Source of the DNA: Oceanobacillus sojae
Lineage (GTDB): Bacteria > Bacillota > Bacilli > Bacillales > Amphibacillaceae
Direction of reading: 5' to 3'
DNA: 64,000 bases
Assembly: GCF_007991515.1 (NCBI RefSeq)
Contig: NZ_BJYM01000016.1
Span: 1-64,000, forward strand
Part shown: positions 43,275 through 51,555 of the stretch, piece by piece
Numbering within the stretch: position 1 is the first letter of the stretch
How the letters are laid out: each line of letters opens with the position of its first letter
Notes under the pieces: model-generated
Told to the model about the DNA's origin: nothing
Databases searched by the model: none
The model's input: the letters and a program-made list of their open reading frames with translations, nothing else
Position numbers and translations under genes: made by a program

Positions 43275-44677
43275 AACGATTTATGCAAAAACTAGGGAAG
43301 TCTATGCTTATTCCTATTGTTACCATGCCGATAGCGGGAATTCTATTCCGATTAAGTGCTCCGGATTTACTGGACATTCCACTGTTCCAGGCAGCAGGGG
43401 TCATTTTTTCACAGATGGCGGTACTGATAGCAATTGGAATTGCTATCGGGCTTGCTAAAACAAAGGATAGAGGAATCCCGGCTTTAACTGGCTTTTTGGC
43501 CATTACTGTTTTGAATGAAGGATTGCGGATCATGAATCCGGATTTGGATATGGGAGTTTTTGGCGGTGTCATCTCCGGCCTGATTGCTGCGGCTGTATAT
43601 AACCAATTTAAAAATACAAAGCTGCCATCTATGCTCTCCTTCTTTGGGGAAGAAAAATTACCAATTACGATGATTATTCTAATTATGATTCCGGTTTCAG
43701 GGTTATTCTCTTTAGTATGGCCTTACGCGCAGATGGGGATTGATTCTTTCGCGCAGACGCTAGTTGGTTTGGGAGCTTTAGGAATCTTTATTTTTGGCTT
43801 CTTAAACCGATTTTTACTTCCTTTTGGTTTACATCATGTGCTGAATACGTATATTTATTTTGGTCTGGGGAGCTATACTACAGAATCAGGTGAGGTAGTG
43901 ACAGGAGAGATCACCCGTTTTCTAAATGGAGATCCGACAGCAGGATATTTCCTGGGCGGTTTCTTTGTCACTATTATTTTCGGTGTTCCGGCCATAGCGT
44001 TAGCAATTACTAGAGCTGCACATAAAAAGAAAAAAGCGGAAACGAAAGCCCTGATGAGCTCCGGAGCATTAACATCCAGCGTAGCGGGGATCACAGAACC
44101 GGTAGAATTTACATTTATTTTCACATCTCCATTGCTCTATTTTATTCATTCTATTTATACAGGTTTAGCAGGTGCAACGTTATATTTACTTCATATCCGG
44201 CACGGTTTCTCATGGGGCGGGAGCGCGATTGATTATGCATTGAACCTTGGTATATCTGATTATGGGATTTATATTATTCCAGTAGGACTCGCTTTTGCTG
44301 CACTTTATTACTTTACTTTCTATACAATTATTGTGAGGAAAAATATTAAGGTTATTGGTCGTGAGGACGATGCGGAGTTTAGCGAAGAATCTACAGAAGC
44401 AGAGAAAGATTTGGAACTAAGCCATGGAAAGCATGAGTATATGGCAAAGAAGATTCTTGAAAATATTGGTGGTATAGATAATCTGGTTGACTATGAAAAT
44501 TGCATGACACGGTTACGGTTGGTAGTAAAGGATGCAGATCTGGTTAATAAGGATAAAATTAAGCAGACAGGGGCACACGGTGTTGTGAAAATTGATAATC
44601 AACATGTTCAAATTATTATTGGGCCTGCTGCTGGAAGTGTACTCGGAGAATTCAAGAAAATCGTGGAAAAAGACTAG
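43271..44677 (+). CDS. PTS EIICB component, glucose/GlcNAc superfamily
   Basis: A 468-residue phosphotransferase permease: an EIIC domain of about ten membrane segments (1-360; GLHHVLNTYIYFGLG and GITEPVEFTFIFTSPLLYFIH are the substrate-site and GITEP motifs), an acidic linker, and an EIIB domain (about 385-468) with phospho-accepting C411 in YENCMTRLRL. No EIIA domain is present, so it needs one from another protein, as several Bacillus glucose-family EIICBs do. It overlaps the ChbG gene by four bases. Likely substrates are GlcNAc-containing or beta-linked disaccharides; E. coli uses a Lac-family PTS for chitobiose, so this is a different transporter with the same enzymes. Confidence 0.88.
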   Translation: MKRFMQKLGKSMLIPIVTMPIAGILFRLSAPDLLDIPLFQAAGVIFSQMAVLIAIGIAIGLAKTKDRGIPALTGFLAITVLNEGLRIMNPDLDMGVFGGVISGLIAAAVYNQFKNTKLPSMLSFFGEEKLPITMIILIMIPVSGLFSLVWPYAQMGIDSFAQTLVGLGALGIFIFGFLNRFLLPFGLHHVLNTYIYFGLGSYTTESGEVVTGEITRFLNGDPTAGYFLGGFFVTIIFGVPAIALAITRAAHKKKKAETKALMSSGALTSSVAGITEPVEFTFIFTSPLLYFIHSIYTGLAGATLYLLHIRHGFSWGGSAIDYALNLGISDYGIYIIPVGLAFAALYYFTFYTIIVRKNIKVIGREDDAEFSEESTEAEKDLELSHGKHEYMAKKILENIGGIDNLVDYENCMTRLRLVVKDADLVNKDKIKQTGAHGVVKIDNQHVQIIIGPAAGSVLGEFKKIVEKD

Positions 44678-44689
44678 CAGAGTTAAACA

Positions 44690-44741
44690 GCAGAGAGTGA
44701 AGCCCCGATATTTGCATAGAGGGGACATAGCTCTCTGCTAT
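44690..44741 (+). other. Stable hairpin after the PTS gene
   Basis: AGCAGAGAG pairs with CTCTCTGCT, enclosing a second stem of CCCC and GGGG. No immediate T run follows, though a T-rich stretch lies about 15 bases on. It may terminate or stabilise the operon mRNA. Confidence 0.5.
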
Positions 44742-44781
44742 CATGCATGGATAGATATTTTTATTATCAAAATAAATAGTA

Positions 44782-45474
44782 TTAATGGATGCTGTCTTCC
44801 TGTATGATTTTCCCGTCACGCATTTCAATCACATGATCCACGTAATCCAGCATATCCATATCATGTGTGACCATTAAAACTGTAATATGCCGCTCTTTGG
44901 AAAGTCTCTGAATTAGCCTCATCACTTCCTGAGAGCGTTTTGAATCAAGACTGGCTGTAGGCTCATCTGCAAAAAGCACCTTGGGACTGTGAATGATTGC
45001 TCTTGCCACTGCAACGCGCTGCTTCTCGCCTCCAGATAATGAGGGCGGATAAGCGTTTTTTCGTTTCCACATATCAACAAGCTCTAAAACCTGTCTAATT
45101 TCCTTTTTCTGTTCTTGCTTGGAAAGGGAGGATTCGGCAGTCTCCAGCATTAAAGCCAGCTGTTCCTCTACGGTTAAAAAAGGTACTAAGTGTGCGAATT
45201 GAAAAATAAAACCAAACTGCTTTGCCCGAATTTGACGCAGTTCCTCGCTCCGCATAGATGTCAGCTCCTGCTGCTCGAAGGAAATCTGTCCATCGGAAGC
45301 TGTCTGTAATCCTGCGGCAATGGTGAGTAATGTGCTCTTACCGGATCCGGAAGCTCCTGTTAAGGCAGTAATTTTTCCCTCAGGCAGTGTGACATCAATC
45401 CCTTTTAATATTTCTTCTTTAACCTCTCCATGAGCAAATGTTTTTCGGACATTCTTCATCGTAAATAAACTCAT
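44782..45474 (-). CDS. hrtA: Heme efflux ABC transporter ATPase HrtA
   Basis: ATPase of the MacB/LolD group, 230 residues, close to the length of staphylococcal HrtA. Walker A is GASGSGKST (about 39-47), the signature LSGGEKQRVAVARA, Walker B VLFADEPTASLD and the H-loop VTHD. It begins directly after the permease stop and is the last gene of the operon. Adjacent hssRS-like genes and a HssR-type direct repeat upstream of the permease identify it as the heme-stress exporter rather than a lipoprotein or antibiotic pump. In S. aureus the ATPase gene comes first; here the permease does. Confidence 0.85.
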   Translation of the reverse strand: MSLFTMKNVRKTFAHGEVKEEILKGIDVTLPEGKITALTGASGSGKSTLLTIAAGLQTASDGQISFEQQELTSMRSEELRQIRAKQFGFIFQFAHLVPFLTVEEQLALMLETAESSLSKQEQKKEIRQVLELVDMWKRKNAYPPSLSGGEKQRVAVARAIIHSPKVLFADEPTASLDSKRSQEVMRLIQRLSKERHITVLMVTHDMDMLDYVDHVIEMRDGKIIQEDSIH

Positions 45475-45475
45475 T

Positions 45476-46525
45476 TTACATCTCTCCCTGCTGTATAGCC
45501 TGCATTGGTTCTACACGCTTGATTTGAATACCGGATAACGTTGCGCCGATAAATCCGATGATGATAAAAACAAGAGAGAGCTGTCCTGTTGCCGGCCAGG
45601 TTAAGTGAAAAGGCATCCCGCCTGGTGCTAATAATTGGAAAGCTTGACTGATTAAGGCAGACAAAATTAGTGAGATAACAGAGATGATAAACATCTGCGC
45701 CCACATCATTTGAAACAGCTTTCCTGTTTTAACTCCAATTGCCTTTAAAATGCCGTAAATACCAAGCTTTTGCACATTAATCATATAGAAAAAGATGGCA
45801 AATAGCATGCCGCTGATAACGAGCAGAAAGATAACAATCATATTCAATGACAGCTGTTCTGCACTGTAGCTTGGGATTGTGTTTAAAAATTCACTATTTG
45901 AAAAGGCCTGCAGCTCTTTAAAGGCAGTTGCTTCATTTGAATTTTGCGCCACTGAGTCAGCAACGAATGCAATTTGCATAGTGTCTGTATGGAACAAAGC
46001 TTGAAAATCATCCGGATTGATAAAGGCCGCCGCTGAGTGGCTGAATTTTTCATGATTGACAAACCCTGCTACCGTTAAAGGCTGATCCCATTGTTCATTA
46101 GTGATCTCGTCACCAACCGCAATTCCTTCTTCTTCAAGCGATGCATCTAAAATAACTTCTCCAAAGTTAACCTGTGGGTAATATGAGCTGTTTGTGGCTG
46201 CTATATAAGCAACGCTGCGCTGTTTATCAGAGGTGTCGATAAAATTTCCCATTTGAATCGAGAAGAAAGCTGCTTCAGGCTGTGCTTCTGTTATTTCCTG
46301 CTGCTGTTCTTCTGAAAGGCTGGAGAAGCTGTAGGTTTCATCCGCTTCCTCCTCCATATAAAATGTTCCATCCGGTAAATTTTTAATCAGGGAAGCATTA
46401 TCCTGTGAGAGTCCATTTGTCAGTCCGGATATAATAAAAGTTAATAAGCTGATCAGGAAAACAATCGAGCCTAGTATGGTATAACGTAATTTGTTTTTCT
46501 TCATTTCCTTCCATGCCATTTTCAT
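45476..46525 (-). CDS. hrtB: Heme efflux ABC transporter permease HrtB
   Basis: FtsX-type permease of 349 residues with four membrane segments: one N-terminal (about 16-38), then three C-terminal (about 228-250, 280-300, 318-338) after a large extracellular domain. Start MKMAWKEMKKNKLRYTILG and the following membrane segment with SGLTNGLSQDNASLI resemble HrtB of staphylococci. AGGAGG lies nine bases before the ATG. It heads the operon, behind a tandem HssR-like box, and works with HrtA to remove toxic heme from the membrane. Confidence 0.87.
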   Translation of the reverse strand: MKMAWKEMKKNKLRYTILGSIVFLISLLTFIISGLTNGLSQDNASLIKNLPDGTFYMEEEADETYSFSSLSEEQQQEITEAQPEAAFFSIQMGNFIDTSDKQRSVAYIAATNSSYYPQVNFGEVILDASLEEEGIAVGDEITNEQWDQPLTVAGFVNHEKFSHSAAAFINPDDFQALFHTDTMQIAFVADSVAQNSNEATAFKELQAFSNSEFLNTIPSYSAEQLSLNMIVIFLLVISGMLFAIFFYMINVQKLGIYGILKAIGVKTGKLFQMMWAQMFIISVISLILSALISQAFQLLAPGGMPFHLTWPATGQLSLVFIIIGFIGATLSGIQIKRVEPMQAIQQGEM

Positions 46526-46574
46526 CTTGCTTAAACCTCCTGTATCTTTCGTATACTAAGAAGTATATAAGGGG

Positions 46575-46594
46575 AATATGAACGCAGTATGAAC
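46575..46594 (-). promoter_or_regulatory. HssR direct repeat upstream of hrtB
   Basis: On the minus strand the sequence reads GTTCATACT, two bases, GTTCATATT. This matches the published HssR direct repeat GTTCATATT-N2-GTTCATATT at 17 of 18 positions. A TATACT -10-like box follows about 10 bp further downstream on the minus strand. It is the natural target of the adjacent HssR. Confidence 0.88.
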
Positions 46595-46849
46595 AGAAAA
46601 TTTCAAATGAGATTTTATAGAGAAGTATCTGTAAAACTTCAGCTCGTTGACTGAAGCTTCATAATTGACTTCTATCAAAGGGCGTAACAATGGATGGTGT
46701 GAATAAACTGTGGATAAAGAGCTATGAACACGAATTTGAAATTATCAGAACCTGGATTGTAAATCATACTCTTAACCAGTATTCATGCCTTAGAAAAACA
46801 AAGAAAAAAGCATCTAACCACAAATAGTCAGATGCTGTATCAACACATA
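46595..46849. other. Intergenic region with hairpin and terminator
   Basis: No gene is seen. A small hairpin with CTTCAG/CTGAAG arms lies near 46637-46656. A terminator for the upstream hssRS transcript (minus strand) is at 46802-46836: AGCATCT pairs with AGATGCT and the minus strand then runs into TTTTTTC. Confidence 0.65.
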
Positions 46850-48241
46850 TTAATTTTCCTTTAGAGGCAATTTCACCGTAAAAGTAGTACCAGCTGCTTC
46901 ATTAGCCTGAACGCTGACCGTACCGCCATGCAATTCTACAATCGTTGCCACAATAGATAATCCCAATCCAGTTCCCTTTACACTTCTAGTACGGGAAGCA
47001 TCTGCCCGGTAAAAACGGTCAAATATACGTTCTGCCTCTTCTTTGGATATGCCGATCCCTGTGTCTTCAAAAGAAATAGAGCAGTGCTCCTCAGTGTAAG
47101 TGAGCTGGATGTCAATGCTGCCGCCTGGCTGATTGTATTTTAAGGCATTGGACAGCAGGTTATCCCAAACCGTATTTAGCAGGGAAGGATCAGCGTCAAT
47201 TTCCAAGTCAGGAAGTGTATAGCTCAGCATAATTTCTTTTTCCTGAACCAGCCATTGATAGCTCGTTAGTAAGCTTTTTAGCTGGCTGCTGATATTAAAG
47301 TGTTTCTTTTTCACAATATGTTGATTCTGGTCAAGGGAAGAGAGGAGCAGAAGCTGATCTGTCATAATGGACAGTCGGCTAATCTCTTCATTAATAATTG
47401 AGGTATACTGATTCTTTTCTTCTTCTGAAATTCCTTTATCACTGAGTAAATTTGTATACCCTTTAATATTTGATAATGGAGATTGGATATCATGTGAAAT
47501 ATTTGAAACAAATTCTTTGCGCAGCCGGTCATTTTTCTCAATTTGCTCCGCCATTTGCGAGAAGCTTGTGGATAACTCTCCTAATTCATCTTTTCGCTTC
47601 GTTTGAATAGTGTTGACTTGAAAATTCCCTTTAGCCAGCTGTTTTGTTGCAGTGCTCAGCCGGGAAATAGGCTTGACAAGATAGTTTGTGCTTAAGAGAA
47701 CAAATAAAATACTTAAAATAATTGTTAAAGCAAAAAGCACACCAAACAATAAATGCATCTCGTTAAACAGCAATTTGATATCCGGCCGGATAAATAAAGC
47801 ATAGGATTCACCCTGATAAGTAATGGGTACGCCAATGGAATTTTTTAATTCATTTGCAAAAAAGCCTGTTACAAAGGTTTTTCTGGGGAAATGAACCATT
47901 CCATGAAAAATATCTCCATCTAATACCTTTTGTATTTCAGCATTTGTTAAGTTGTTTTCCCGGAATGCTGCTCCAAACAACTGTTCTTGCCCGTTTTTAT
48001 CCACAAGGTACAGTTGATAACCGATATCTGCCATGTTTGTTAAGTAGTCAGTAATTGCTATTTCTTGATTGTTTTCAATAAAAGCAGCCATATCCAAAGC
48101 GATTATCGTATTTTTTTCGTCATTTTGAGGCTTGAGAGAATACTGATAGTAGGTGTTTGATATGAAGAAGGCAATAACACCGCTAAGAAACATGATACCG
48201 ATTGTGACAGCAGCGAATTTAGCATAAAGTGATCGCATCAT
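46850..48241 (-). CDS. hssS: Heme-responsive sensor histidine kinase HssS
   Basis: Membrane kinase of 463 residues, against 457 in S. aureus HssS. TM1 is at about 10-32, the extracellular domain at about 33-163, TM2 at about 164-186, then HAMP, the phosphoacceptor His in FVSNISHDIQSPLSNIKGY (about 250) and the ATPase domain (NALKYN, DTGIGI, GTGLGL). Extracellular features shared with HssS include FGAAFRE, FVTGFFANE and ALFIRPDI. It overlaps the HssR stop by four bases. It is expected to sense heme or heme-induced membrane damage and activate hrtBA. Confidence 0.87.
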   Translation of the reverse strand: MMRSLYAKFAAVTIGIMFLSGVIAFFISNTYYQYSLKPQNDEKNTIIALDMAAFIENNQEIAITDYLTNMADIGYQLYLVDKNGQEQLFGAAFRENNLTNAEIQKVLDGDIFHGMVHFPRKTFVTGFFANELKNSIGVPITYQGESYALFIRPDIKLLFNEMHLLFGVLFALTIILSILFVLLSTNYLVKPISRLSTATKQLAKGNFQVNTIQTKRKDELGELSTSFSQMAEQIEKNDRLRKEFVSNISHDIQSPLSNIKGYTNLLSDKGISEEEKNQYTSIINEEISRLSIMTDQLLLLSSLDQNQHIVKKKHFNISSQLKSLLTSYQWLVQEKEIMLSYTLPDLEIDADPSLLNTVWDNLLSNALKYNQPGGSIDIQLTYTEEHCSISFEDTGIGISKEEAERIFDRFYRADASRTRSVKGTGLGLSIVATIVELHGGTVSVQANEAAGTTFTVKLPLKEN

Positions 48242-48915
48242 TCTGCCGGCTCCAGACAGTAGCCGACTCCGCGGACTGTTTTAATGGAAAATGAAGAATT
48301 TAGAGTGGAAAAGCGCTGCCTCAGTCGTTTAATATGCACGTCCACTGTCCGCTCATCTCCTTCGTAGTCTATCCCCCATATTTTTTCAATCAGCTGTGTT
48401 CGTGAAAACACATGCTGTGGATAAGTTGCCAATAGTGCCAATAATTCAAACTCCTTCAAGGGAAGTAAAAGTGTTTTATCCCCAAGCTTTACTTCATAAT
48501 TATTCAGATTGATTTCTGTATCTCCAAATTGTATAGTGTGTGTACTGTTTTCCTGCTGATAGCGGCGCAGCAATGCCTGGACACGGAAAATCAGTTCACG
48601 AGGTTCAAATGGTTTTACTAAATAATCATCTGTTCCTGCAAGAAAGCCTTCTTCCTTATCCTCAATTTGGCCTTTGGCTGTGAGTATTATAATTGGAATA
48701 TCATATTGTTTGCGAATTTCTTTAGTCAGCTGAAAACCATCCATAAATGGCATCATCACATCTACAACAGCTAAATCGCAATGTGCTTTTTTTAATATGG
48801 CTAGTGCCTCCGTACCATCCTTTGCTTCGGAAACGAGAAAGCCTTCCTTCTCCAGCTGAATACGGACAAGCTGAAGGATATGGGTATCATCGTCAACAAT
48901 TAATATACTTTGCAT
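48238..48915 (-). CDS. hssR: Heme-responsive response regulator HssR
   Basis: OmpR-family regulator of 225 residues. The receiver phosphoacceptor lies in LAVVDVMMPFMDGFQL and the conserved Lys in VKPFEP. The winged helix ends in IEKIWGIDYEGDERTVDVHIKRLRQRF, nearly the same as staphylococcal HssR, and VRGVGYCLEP. I use ATG 48915 (MQSILIVDDD), which has a GGAG eight bases away; an earlier ATG at 48930 has no such site. A matching direct repeat before hrtB confirms the target. Confidence 0.9.
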   Translation of the reverse strand: MQSILIVDDDTHILQLVRIQLEKEGFLVSEAKDGTEALAILKKAHCDLAVVDVMMPFMDGFQLTKEIRKQYDIPIIILTAKGQIEDKEEGFLAGTDDYLVKPFEPRELIFRVQALLRRYQQENSTHTIQFGDTEINLNNYEVKLGDKTLLLPLKEFELLALLATYPQHVFSRTQLIEKIWGIDYEGDERTVDVHIKRLRQRFSTLNSSFSIKTVRGVGYCLEPAE

Positions 48916-48985
48916 GTGGGTAATCTCCATTCACATTAAATATTGCTTGTCCTAAGCTTACTGCAAATCAAAGGAAGCTGCCAAA

Positions 48986-50233
48986 TTATTCGATTGATTT
49001 TATCTTATTCACAGGTACATAACGAATATGCCAATAAATCAGTCCTATTCCCAGCAGTACACTGATAATAGAGAAAATCAGCATTCCTAAAAGTCCAAAT
49101 TTCAAGAACCCGAAGAGGAGCCCGATAACCAAAAGAATAGGTGAGCTTAAACGCAGGACGCTTGTTTCTAAGGAACTTCGCAGCATTGGCTCCTTCCAAG
49201 AGAAAAGCTCGATAAAGGAATTAAACCTGAAGCCAAGCCAGCCGTTTTTTGTAATATCCACAATGATATAAATCGAAGCAAGCCAAAAAAGATAGCTGGT
49301 CCAGTACGGTGCGGATAATATCAGTACCGCAATGAGAAGCGCTGTGAGCTGGACAAGCGGCATCAGCACAGGCAGATTGCGGAAGAAAGATTTAAAATAG
49401 GCATCTGTAAAAATCATCGCGCTGCTTTGCTTTTGGAACATAACCTGTGAGTTCTTCCAGAGCCATACCGGCTTTGAAGAAGGAAGCTTGTAGCCTTGCT
49501 GTTTCACATTTGTAAGCAATAGATTGACCAATATACCTCTTGCATGTTCATCCATTTCAGCAATTTTTAAAAAATGCATTCCATTATAAGAGAGCTTATT
49601 AGCCAGGATTATAATCGTTATAAAACTAATAATTACCCACAGTATCCACAGAAGGAAATAGGATATGATAACCTGTGAGAGACTTATCCACAGCGCGAGA
49701 ACGGTAATATAAGATAGAGTGCTTAAAATAAAAGATGAAATATGAATCTGCGCATACTTTTTCCACAATGTAATCAAACTTACGCCCGAGAGATAATAAA
49801 CCCACAGGTAGCCTGAGGATAGAAGAGATAAAGAGAATATTTTACTTAGAAAAGGTACAATAACTAGAAATAGCAGTGTTGCAGTAAATAACATTATGCA
49901 GATTGAATAGATGATGCCGGACTGGGAAATGCGCCGCAATAAGGGAATATTTCTGCTTAGGAAAAGCTGATCTGCCAGGTAAGTGAATAACCTTATATTA
50001 TGTAAGAAAAAGCTTATCCCCAAAAGAATCATCCAGCCATTCCAGCCAATCAGGTTTAAAATAAAAGGTATGTCCTCTAGCCACTCCATGTAGAAAAATA
50101 CACCAATAGCGATGCCGGGAATTAATAAATAGATAAATAATGTCCAATCCAGTACAAGTTTACTGGCTTTCCATAAATTCTGATAATCTGACTGGAGCCG
50201 TTTAAAGAACAAAGTGCGTGCGGTTTTGTTCAT
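48986..50233 (-). CDS. ecsB: EcsB-like ABC exporter permease
   Basis: Membrane protein of 415 residues, close to EcsB of B. subtilis in length, with about ten hydrophobic segments and a soluble loop near 215-285. The N-terminus (LFFKRLQSDYQNLWKASKLVLDWTLFIYLLIPG) matches the EcsB family. Its start overlaps the stop of the ATPase gene by four bases. In B. subtilis EcsAB affects secretion, competence and intramembrane proteolysis by RasP, probably through peptide export. Here neither hit nor ecsC is next to it, so this could be a paralogue. Confidence 0.82.
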   Translation of the reverse strand: MNKTARTLFFKRLQSDYQNLWKASKLVLDWTLFIYLLIPGIAIGVFFYMEWLEDIPFILNLIGWNGWMILLGISFFLHNIRLFTYLADQLFLSRNIPLLRRISQSGIIYSICIMLFTATLLFLVIVPFLSKIFSLSLLSSGYLWVYYLSGVSLITLWKKYAQIHISSFILSTLSYITVLALWISLSQVIISYFLLWILWVIISFITIIILANKLSYNGMHFLKIAEMDEHARGILVNLLLTNVKQQGYKLPSSKPVWLWKNSQVMFQKQSSAMIFTDAYFKSFFRNLPVLMPLVQLTALLIAVLILSAPYWTSYLFWLASIYIIVDITKNGWLGFRFNSFIELFSWKEPMLRSSLETSVLRLSSPILLVIGLLFGFLKFGLLGMLIFSIISVLLGIGLIYWHIRYVPVNKIKSIE

Positions 50234-50937
50234 GATGAATCCTCCTCCAGCAATTCATAAAAACAGTCTAACAGGGAAGTGTCATCAGGTTGACTTGTTT
50301 CTGTCCGAAGCTCCTGTAAGGCCCCTTGGAAGACAGTATGCCCCTCATTTAAAAGAATAAATCGGTCGCATAGCTTCTCCGCAGAATCCAGTACATGCGT
50401 AGACATTAACAAGGCGGCACCACGCTCTTTTTCCTGATAGATCAGGTTGATCAGATGTTTTGTTGCGATAGGATCTAAACCGATAAAGGGCTCATCAATG
50501 ATATAAATATCCGCTTCTGTCATAAAGCTGAGACAAATCAATGTTTTTTGTCGCATTCCTTTGGAAAAATGGATTGGCAGCTCATGCTCTTTACCGGTAA
50601 GGGAGAATTTTTTAAGGAGATCCTTTGCCCGGGGCTCCCAGATATCCTGCGACATTTCATAAGACGTCGCAGCAAGCCGCAGATGCTCCCAAAGTGTAAG
50701 GCGATCATAGAGAATGGGTTCTTCAGGAATATAAGCCAGCTGTTTGCCATCTTCTAATTCAATACTTCCATGAAAGTGCTCGATAGTGCCGATAATAGAT
50801 TTAATAGTCGTACTTTTCCCGGCACCGTTTGCTCCGATAAGACCGACGATTTCGCCGGGATTAATAATGAAACTAATATTTTTTAAGTAAAGTTCTTTTT
50901 GCTGATATCCTGCCGAATCGATATGTACCTGCAGCAT
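50230..50937 (-). CDS. ecsA: EcsA-like ABC exporter ATPase
   Basis: ATPase of 235 residues with Walker A GANGAGKST (about 31-39), signature FSKGMRQKTLICLSFM, Walker B IYIIDEPFIGLDP and the H-loop STH. I start at ATG 50937, with GGAGGGG five bases upstream; an ATG twelve codons earlier lacks a site. It heads a two-gene operon with the EcsB-like permease. The substrate is unknown. Confidence 0.85.
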   Translation of the reverse strand: MLQVHIDSAGYQQKELYLKNISFIINPGEIVGLIGANGAGKSTTIKSIIGTIEHFHGSIELEDGKQLAYIPEEPILYDRLTLWEHLRLAATSYEMSQDIWEPRAKDLLKKFSLTGKEHELPIHFSKGMRQKTLICLSFMTEADIYIIDEPFIGLDPIATKHLINLIYQEKERGAALLMSTHVLDSAEKLCDRFILLNEGHTVFQGALQELRTETSQPDDTSLLDCFYELLEEDSS

Positions 50938-51168
50938 GTAATCCCCTCCATGAGTTATAGGATATATTTGCATTTATGTATATTAGATATACGATAATCA
51001 GGCGGAAAAGTTTCGTTATAATAAGATACAAAGACCTTAAAAGCTACTTTCATTTACCGCAGCAATTGTATTAACTTGACTTTATTTGATTGCTTTCAGG
51101 TATGCTTCTCCATTAAGATAGATATAATATAAACAATTTGAAAATTGCTGCATAAGGAGGTTTATGGA

Positions 51169-51501
51169 ATGGCAACGTTTGAGGATTTTTTAAAGATTGA
51201 TTTACGTGTAGGTACTGTATTACACGCAGAACCGCTCGAAAAGGCACGTGTCCCTGCGATTAAATTACGTATTGATTTTGGAGAAGAGATTGGTGAAAAA
51301 CAATCCTCGGCACAAATTACCAAACGCTATACACCTGAGGGTTTGATAGGACGCCAGATTGTTGCAGTCGTTAATTTTCCGCCGCGCAGAATTGCCGGAT
51401 TTAAATCAGAGGTACTTGTCGTTGGTGGAGTAGAGGGAGAGGGGGATGTAGTTTTACTTGGTCCAGATGAACAAGTGGCGAATGGCACGAAAATTTCGTG
51501 A
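51169..51501 (+). CDS. csaA: CsaA chaperone-like tRNA-binding-domain protein
   Basis: Cytoplasmic protein of 110 residues consisting of one OB-fold tRNA-binding domain (FLKIDLRVGTVLHAEPLEKARVPAIKLRIDFG, then QIVAVVNFPPRRIAGFKSEVLVVG). CsaA binds unfolded and precursor proteins and supports SecA-dependent export in B. subtilis. ATG 51169 has AAGGAGG eight bases upstream. It stands alone and ends in a terminator shared with the convergent serpin gene. Confidence 0.92.
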   Translation: MATFEDFLKIDLRVGTVLHAEPLEKARVPAIKLRIDFGEEIGEKQSSAQITKRYTPEGLIGRQIVAVVNFPPRRIAGFKSEVLVVGGVEGEGDVVLLGPDEQVANGTKIS

Positions 51502-51504
51502 ATA

Positions 51505-51555
51505 AAAAATGTCCATTCACATGAATTAAAAATTATTCAGCGAATGGACATTTTT
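51505..51555. terminator. Bidirectional terminator between csaA and the serpin gene
   Basis: AAAAATGTCCATTC pairs perfectly with GAATGGACATTTTT across a loop of about 22 bases. Confidence 0.9.
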
